Shown here: in pieces, positions 59,333 to 64,000 of the stretch
Layout: every line of letters starts with the position of its first letter
Position numbering within the stretch: position 1 is the stretch's first letter
From: Uloborus plumipes
Lineage: Eukaryota; Arthropoda; Arachnida; Araneae; Uloboridae
Reading direction: 5' to 3'
Length of the DNA: 64,000 nt
Assembly: GCA_038373865.1 (NCBI GenBank)
Contig: JAXGGA010004728.1
Coordinates: 21,133 to 85,132, forward strand
Program-made: the position numbers and the translations under genes
The notes under the pieces: generated by a model
The model's database searches: none
What the model was told of the DNA's origin: nothing
Seen by the model: the letters and a program-made list of their open reading frames with translations, nothing else

Positions 59333-61048
59333 ATGGCTGGTAAACGATCAGTTAAAGCTAAAAAGGCTGAAAATGCTGTAGACAGTGACGTCGAGAACCA
59401 CAAAGAAAATTTGAAGAAAAAGCTTGGAAAAACTAACCCTAAACCAGATGACGAATTTGACTCTGAGGAAGATGTCGACTCTGGAGACGAAAGAAACAAT
59501 GGCAAAGGAAAAAACAATACGAATGATTTAAGCAGTGAAGAAGAATACTCGGACGATTCTGTGAAGAAATCTCCTAAGAAAAAAACTGTTTCCAAGTCAG
59601 AAGACGAAGATTCTGCTACCGAAAGTAAAGACAAGAAAAAATCAAAGAAACAAGAATCTTCCAAACCGTCCGCCGCTGATGACTCCAGTGAAAAATCCGA
59701 ATCTAAGAAAGCAAAAGCCCAAGAAAAGTCGGATGAAGAAGACTCTGAAGCGGAGAGCACTGACAAAAAGAAGTCAAAGAAGCAAGAATCGAATGACAAA
59801 ACAGATTCAAAGAAAAAGAAAGAACAACCTGTAAAATCTGAAGAAGAGGAGGAAGATTCAGAAGTTGAGCTTAAGGAGAAAAAATCTAAAAAGCCTGCAG
59901 CAAAAAAACCTGCCAATGATGACAAAAAGAAGACGGAAAAACGTGGACGACCAAAGAAGCAAGCAGCCAGCTATGCCGAAGACTCAGATTCTGAAAAAGA
60001 AGAGAAAAAAGGACGTAAAGCAAAATCTGAGGATGAAGACTTTGTGGCCGAAAGTGATGATAGTCAGAAGAAAAAGAAATCATCAACCCCCTCGAGGCGA
60101 CACAAGGCTGCACCTAAATATACTGAGGATTCAGATTCTGAAGAGGAGGACAAATCTGAAGATGGAAGTGATGAGGATTTTGTAGTAGAAAAAGAAAAGA
60201 GCCCCAAAAAGGAAAGACGTGGCCGTCCTAAGGGCTCTGTCAAAAAAGGCGGGAAAGCAAAGCCTGTAAAGAAAAGTAAAGGAGAGCCAAAGCGGCGAGG
60301 ACGCCCCCGTAAGAGTGCTCCAAAGTATGCAGAAGATTCTGAATCTGAAGAGGACATAAAATCTGTGCATGATTCTGACAGTGAAGATAGCGTGGAAAAT
60401 AAAAAGAAGCGAGGACGTAAAGCCAAGGAAACAAAAAAACCAAAAGCTGCAGTCAAGACCTCTCCCCGAAAGCAGGCAAAGAATGTAAGTTATGCGGAAA
60501 GTGACGATTCTGATAAAGAACCTGAAACTGTGGACCTCTCTGAATCAGAAGATGAAGAAGAGAAGAGTAAGGTACGTGGCAAAAAGAAGACTCAAAAAGA
60601 GCCTGCCAATGATGAAGGGAAACGAAAAAAAGCAGCTAAAAAGAACCAAGATTCTGAATCAGAGGAGGATGAGGACACAAAGTTGCCTCCAAAGAAGAAG
60701 AGTCGCCCAAGCAAAGAGGAATCTGAAGAAGAAGAAATGGAAGAGGAAAAAGAAAAGTCCAAGGATTTGAGAATTGTGCTTGAGCATTGCAAGTCATGAC
60801 GTGTTTATGGAAAGAATGCTGCTGATCTCCAAGCAGCTATCAAGCGCGTCTTTGGAGACGTCTCTTTTTCTATCAATCCAGAGAAACCCCGCAGGGGCAG
60901 CTTCGATTGTACACTAATGAAAGGAGACGGGACTGAAGTCGTCTTGTGGTCTGGACTGGAGAAAGGACCCCCGCGAAAACTAAAATTTCCCGATCATCAG
61001 TTCATTGTTGGAAAGATTCAGAAAGAACTCAATCATTGTGCATCTTAA
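59333..61048 (+). CDS. SELENOH: Selenoprotein H with in-frame UGA (Sec) and a long AT-hook N-terminus
   Basis: Nuclear/nucleolar thioredoxin-fold-like redox selenoprotein implicated in DNA binding and stress response. The frame opens at ATG 59333 (A at -3, G at +4), reads 488 codons to UGA at 60797-60799, and continues in the same frame to TAA at 61046-61048: 571 residues with Sec at 489. Around the UGA it reads EHCKS-Sec-RVYGKNAADLQ, the CxxU redox motif and flank typical of SELENOH, then INPEKPRRGSFDCTL, LWSGLEKGPPRKLKFP and a C-terminal KIQKELN helix, all family hallmarks. The N-terminus is exceptional: about 480 charged, Ser-rich residues with AT-hook cores RGRP at 204-207, 296-299 and 322-325, further GRK variants, and four repeats of a YAEDSDSE-type acidic motif. 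The known family is about 120 residues in vertebrates and about 250 in fly BthD. Single coding exon in this window. Confidence 0.93.
60797..60799 (+). other. SELENOH: Selenocysteine codon UGA
   Basis: In-frame TGA at codon 489, in CKS-Sec-RVYG. The conserved domain continues for 82 residues in the same frame with no further stop until TAA, and a SECIS-like structure lies downstream. Confidence 0.92.
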
Positions 61049-62235
61049 ATAGTTATTAAACATGGCGTGTGAACATCTGTAAGACTGGTAAAGACTATTT
61101 TTAGAATTTTGGATATTATTTGACCATTTCTCTCTCAACTTTTTCATGTGCTTGGCTATTTTTCTAAGTTTTATCTTATGTTTCTACTTTTGGTGAGCAT
61201 TTCAAATTCCAAAGCTTTTTAAGTATAAATTTTTCATTTTATTTGATAATCTGTAAATTGAAATGTTTCAAGTACTGTTGAACATTGTTAGGATGATTTA
61301 CTTAGTATTGTTTTTTTTTTTTTTTTTTTTTTCCAGTTCAGTTTCTGAGAATATTTCAATCATTTGATAAACCTATTGATAATCACTTTCATATTTGCAT
61401 TGCTTTGGTATTTTTTAAAGTGCTTTTCTGAACTCACTGTGTGCAACATTTTGGATGCATTTCAAAGTCATGTCATTCATTTAACAATAAATCACTCGTG
61501 TCATTTTTCCCAAAAATTTTGTCCATGCACAATTAATCTTCAATGACGGTTTATGGCTACTTTTATTTTAAAAACTTCTGACTACTTTGTTTGCAGCAGT
61601 ATCTACTTTTTTTTTAATTTGTCACACACAGTAATTAACTTGTAAGAAATATTTTAAACTCTTTTTATTTTTTAATTCAAATGTTGGAACTTTTCCAATC
61701 ATTAAATGGTATTTATCATTTTTGTTCTCAGTGAAAGTCATAAGCTATGATATTTTATGAAGATATTCTTGTTGAAATTGCATTAATTTTAAAAATCTTA
61801 CTGCGTTCGGCTCGGAGAATAGTTATTTTTTTTAGTTTAACAATTAAAGTTATTTTGATTTAAATTATTGAATTTTCTATCTATAAGTCCTGGAAAGTCG
61901 AAATTTTAGTTGTCTAATCATTTGTTCATTCTGTTTTATGCAAATTGTAATTAATCATTACCATTACAATCAAAACTTATTAGTGTTGCTTTGATAAGTA
62001 ATTCCTCTCAACATGTGTATATAAATTTTTGTATGTGCTCATGCATCATGAAACTTTCTCTGCCGTTTTCTTTTTTCCATGTTCAGTTCGGGCATCACAT
62101 TTCTGCCTTTGTCCAATAGCGAATGATTGGGAAGGGATAAATGTGTGCTCTTTCCTTGATGTAATTTATTGATCAGTGTGTAGTGTTGATGCTTATTGCA
62201 CATGGAGAAGTAAACTTATGTTGTTTTAAGCAAAT
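61049..62235 (+). other. SELENOH: SELENOH 3' UTR (inferred extent)
   Basis: Must extend past the SECIS candidate at 62,110-62,175. An AATAAA at 61486-61491 could give a shorter mRNA lacking that element, while AGTAAA at 62209-62214, followed by T-rich sequence, is a plausible distal signal. A long poly-T run lies near 61310-61332. Confidence 0.5.
62110..62175 (+). promoter_or_regulatory. SELENOH: SECIS element candidate
   Basis: Core ATGA (62123-62126) faces TGAT (62157-62160), forming the non-Watson-Crick quartet. Helix II pairs 62129-62136 with 62148-62155 (8 bp, two G-U). The 11-base apical loop contains AAA (62139-62141), 12 bases after ATGA. Below the quartet, CAATA (62114-62118) pairs with TATTG (62167-62171) as helix I, leaving an internal loop. 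This order matches a type 1 SECIS and it lies on the sense strand about 1.1 kb after the SELENOH stop. Confidence 0.8.
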
Positions 62236-63179
62236 GTTTTTTATTTCTGTATTTGCCTTTCAACTATCCTTACATCTTAAACTGCAACACTGATAAATTC
62301 ATTTGTACCTAAAATTGTAGAAGCTACAGAGTGCTTAAATTTTTGGGAAATATTTTGGGTGCAAAAAAAATTAAGATAGCTGTTAAATTTACAAATCAAC
62401 AATCTTAAAACTTTTTCGAAAGTGAATACTGACTAAACTTTTAGACAGAAAAATCGAGCGTGGGTGTGTCCATAATTCTTTTAAGTGAAGTGTATGGCTG
62501 CAAAAATTGGCACTCAATTTCCAATTTTTGTGCAATAGCATATTTTCCAAAGAGTTTATTGCAATACTTAAATAGGCCAACTACCTGAGACTGAGTGTTC
62601 CAAAATGATTAAAACAAAACAAGGAAAGTTATTGCTCATGTCTTGTAACCTGAGATTTTTTTTTTCTTCGAATAATTTTGCAGCTTCAGTGATGATTTCA
62701 AGAACTACTGTTTGTTCATCAATTATTTTTCGAGTATTAGAATAACCTATATCTGGTGTCACATTACATTTCGTGATACAAAAGTTCAAAATGGTCAATG
62801 TTAAATGCGCACATTCACACTTGCAAGGCTTATAGTAGGAACTTCAATCTCTAACCCAGTTAAATCGTCAACTTTGAAAAGCCTAAGCCAAATTCATAAA
62901 GTCTTTGGCAAAAATTAATATTGGGACATTCTACTTCAAATCAACACAATTTGGTGCAATTTTAGGACTGTCCGTCACATCTGGATGAAACTTGATGCAT
63001 GAAGAGATTTAACCTAGTTATGAATGAAAACCAGGGTTGGGTTTTTGACGTCAAAAACCAGTTTTTGACATGACACGTCGAAAACGTCGAAAACCTGTCT
63101 AAAACTCGAATACAGTGGTTATTGAGATTTTTTATAAACATATAAGGTTTCTCATCCTGAAAAATATTAAAAAAAATTT
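62236..63179. other. AT-rich flank, no gene recognised
   Basis: Two overlapping minus-strand frames near 62389-62798 have no recognisable domain or splice support. A GTTTTTGACGTCAAAAAC inverted motif near 63040-63070 with GTCGAAAAC repeats is the only structured element. Confidence 0.4.
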
Positions 63180-63845
63180 ATGCATCTTATCAATCAAGTT
63201 TAATAAACATTAAATTAATAAATTTAATGAAAATTATTTCTCATTCTTTTAAACTAACTTGTTTTGCCGTGAAAAAAGTTAAATATTGAAACTTAAATCC
63301 AGCTTTTAAAGTAGTTTTGTTTAAATGTTTATATAACTATCAATTAGTTATCTTATCAAGTTTAATAAAAATTAAATTAATAAATTTAATGAAAATTAAT
63401 TCACATTCTTTTAAATTAACTTGTTATGGAGTGAAAAAAAGTTAAATATTAAAACTTAAATCCAAATTTTAGAGTAGTTTTGTTTAAATGTTTTTAATAA
63501 CTATCAATTAGTTATCTTATCAATCAAGTTTAATAAATTTAAAGAAAACTAATTTGCATTCTTTTAAATTAACTTGTTATGCCATGAAAAAAATTACAAA
63601 TATTAAAACTTACATCCAGTTTTTAAAGAAGTTTTGTTTAAATGTTTAAAAACTATCAATTAGTTATCTCATCAGTGAAATTTAATAAAAATTAAATTAA
63701 TAAATTTAATTAAAATTAATTCTCATTCTTTTAATTTAACTTGTTATGCCATGAAAAAAGTTAAAGTATTAAAAGTTAAATCCAGTTTTTAAAGTAGTTT
63801 TGTTTAAATGTTTTAATTCCTATAAATTAGCTGTTTTATCAATCT
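63180..63845. repeat. Tandem repeat, period about 160 bp, four copies
   Basis: AACTTGTTxTG anchors at 63256, 63418, 63571 and 63738 give periods of 162, 153 and 167 bp. Each unit also carries TTAATAAA...AATTAATAAATTTAATGAAAA and CTATCAATTAGTTAT blocks, with small deletions between copies. AT-rich and noncoding. Confidence 0.85.
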
Positions 63846-64000
63846 AAAAATCTTTACATCATTACTTTAAAGTGATTTTTTTTTATTTTGAGTAAAAGCA
63901 AAACTAAATTAACTAGTACTCAGTGTACAAATCTGCTAAATATTTTTGATCAAACTATTTTATTTATTTATTTATTAGTTAAAATTTATTATTTCAAATT

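Noticed and set aside
59218..59925. 235-codon minus-strand Ser/Phe-rich open frame
   Set aside because: Antisense shadow of the Lys/Glu/Ser-rich SELENOH N-terminus; composition follows from the sense codons and no domain is seen.
60797..60799. TGA as a premature stop making the gene a pseudogene
   Set aside because: The frame stays open and conserved for 82 codons beyond it, the residue position matches Sec in SELENOH, and a SECIS-like structure follows.
62389..62798. Two overlapping minus-strand open frames of 63 and 76 codons
   Set aside because: No recognised domain, no supporting splice sites or conserved motif; too short to stand alone.

Overview
The window looks like nuclear DNA of an animal, most likely an arthropod and possibly a spider or other chelicerate. 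It is strongly AT-rich, its genes have many short coding exons and long GT-AG introns, and it is crowded with CR1, Tc1/mariner, hAT, piggyBac, Helitron and MULE sequences. The taxon is inference. Only two of the three host genes' 16 coding exons exceed 180 bp, so simple ORF calls miss most of the coding content.

Layout. (1) 1-4.7 kb is AT-rich flank with one spaced repeat block. (2) 4,680-20,030, minus strand, is a complete six-exon tetraspanin gene (243 aa, TSPAN6/7-like); its introns hold a Helitron, a hAT-like element, a piggyBac remnant and a piggyBac-type MITE. (3) 20-27 kb is intergenic and repeat-rich: a family of diverged ~40-bp motifs, a broken MULE transposase, and a 1.54-kb nonautonomous element with palindromic ends. 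(4) 27,330-58,963, minus strand, is a complete nine-exon SLC25A26 gene (mitochondrial S-adenosylmethionine carrier, 275 aa). Its introns carry a near full-length decayed CR1 LINE, a ZMYM1-type hAT relic, a Tc1-like element with an open transposase, a solo-LTR-like unit, a broken mariner-like element and several MITEs, one of them nested. (5) 59,333-61,048, plus strand, is selenoprotein H. The frame runs through an in-frame UGA (60,797-60,799) exactly where SELENOH has selenocysteine, and a good SECIS-like structure lies about 1.1 kb past the real stop. (6) 62.2-64 kb is AT-rich flank ending in a ~160-bp tandem repeat.

How the genes relate. SLC25A26 and SELENOH are head to head with 369 bp between their ATGs, so they probably share a bidirectional promoter. 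The most unusual item is the SELENOH protein: the ~82-residue conserved C-terminal domain after Sec is attached to a ~480-residue charged, serine-rich N-terminus with three perfect AT-hook cores and about four repeats of an acidic motif, far longer than the ~120-residue vertebrate protein. All exon boundaries were derived by reading both strands and checking reading phase across every junction; no alignment or RNA data were available.
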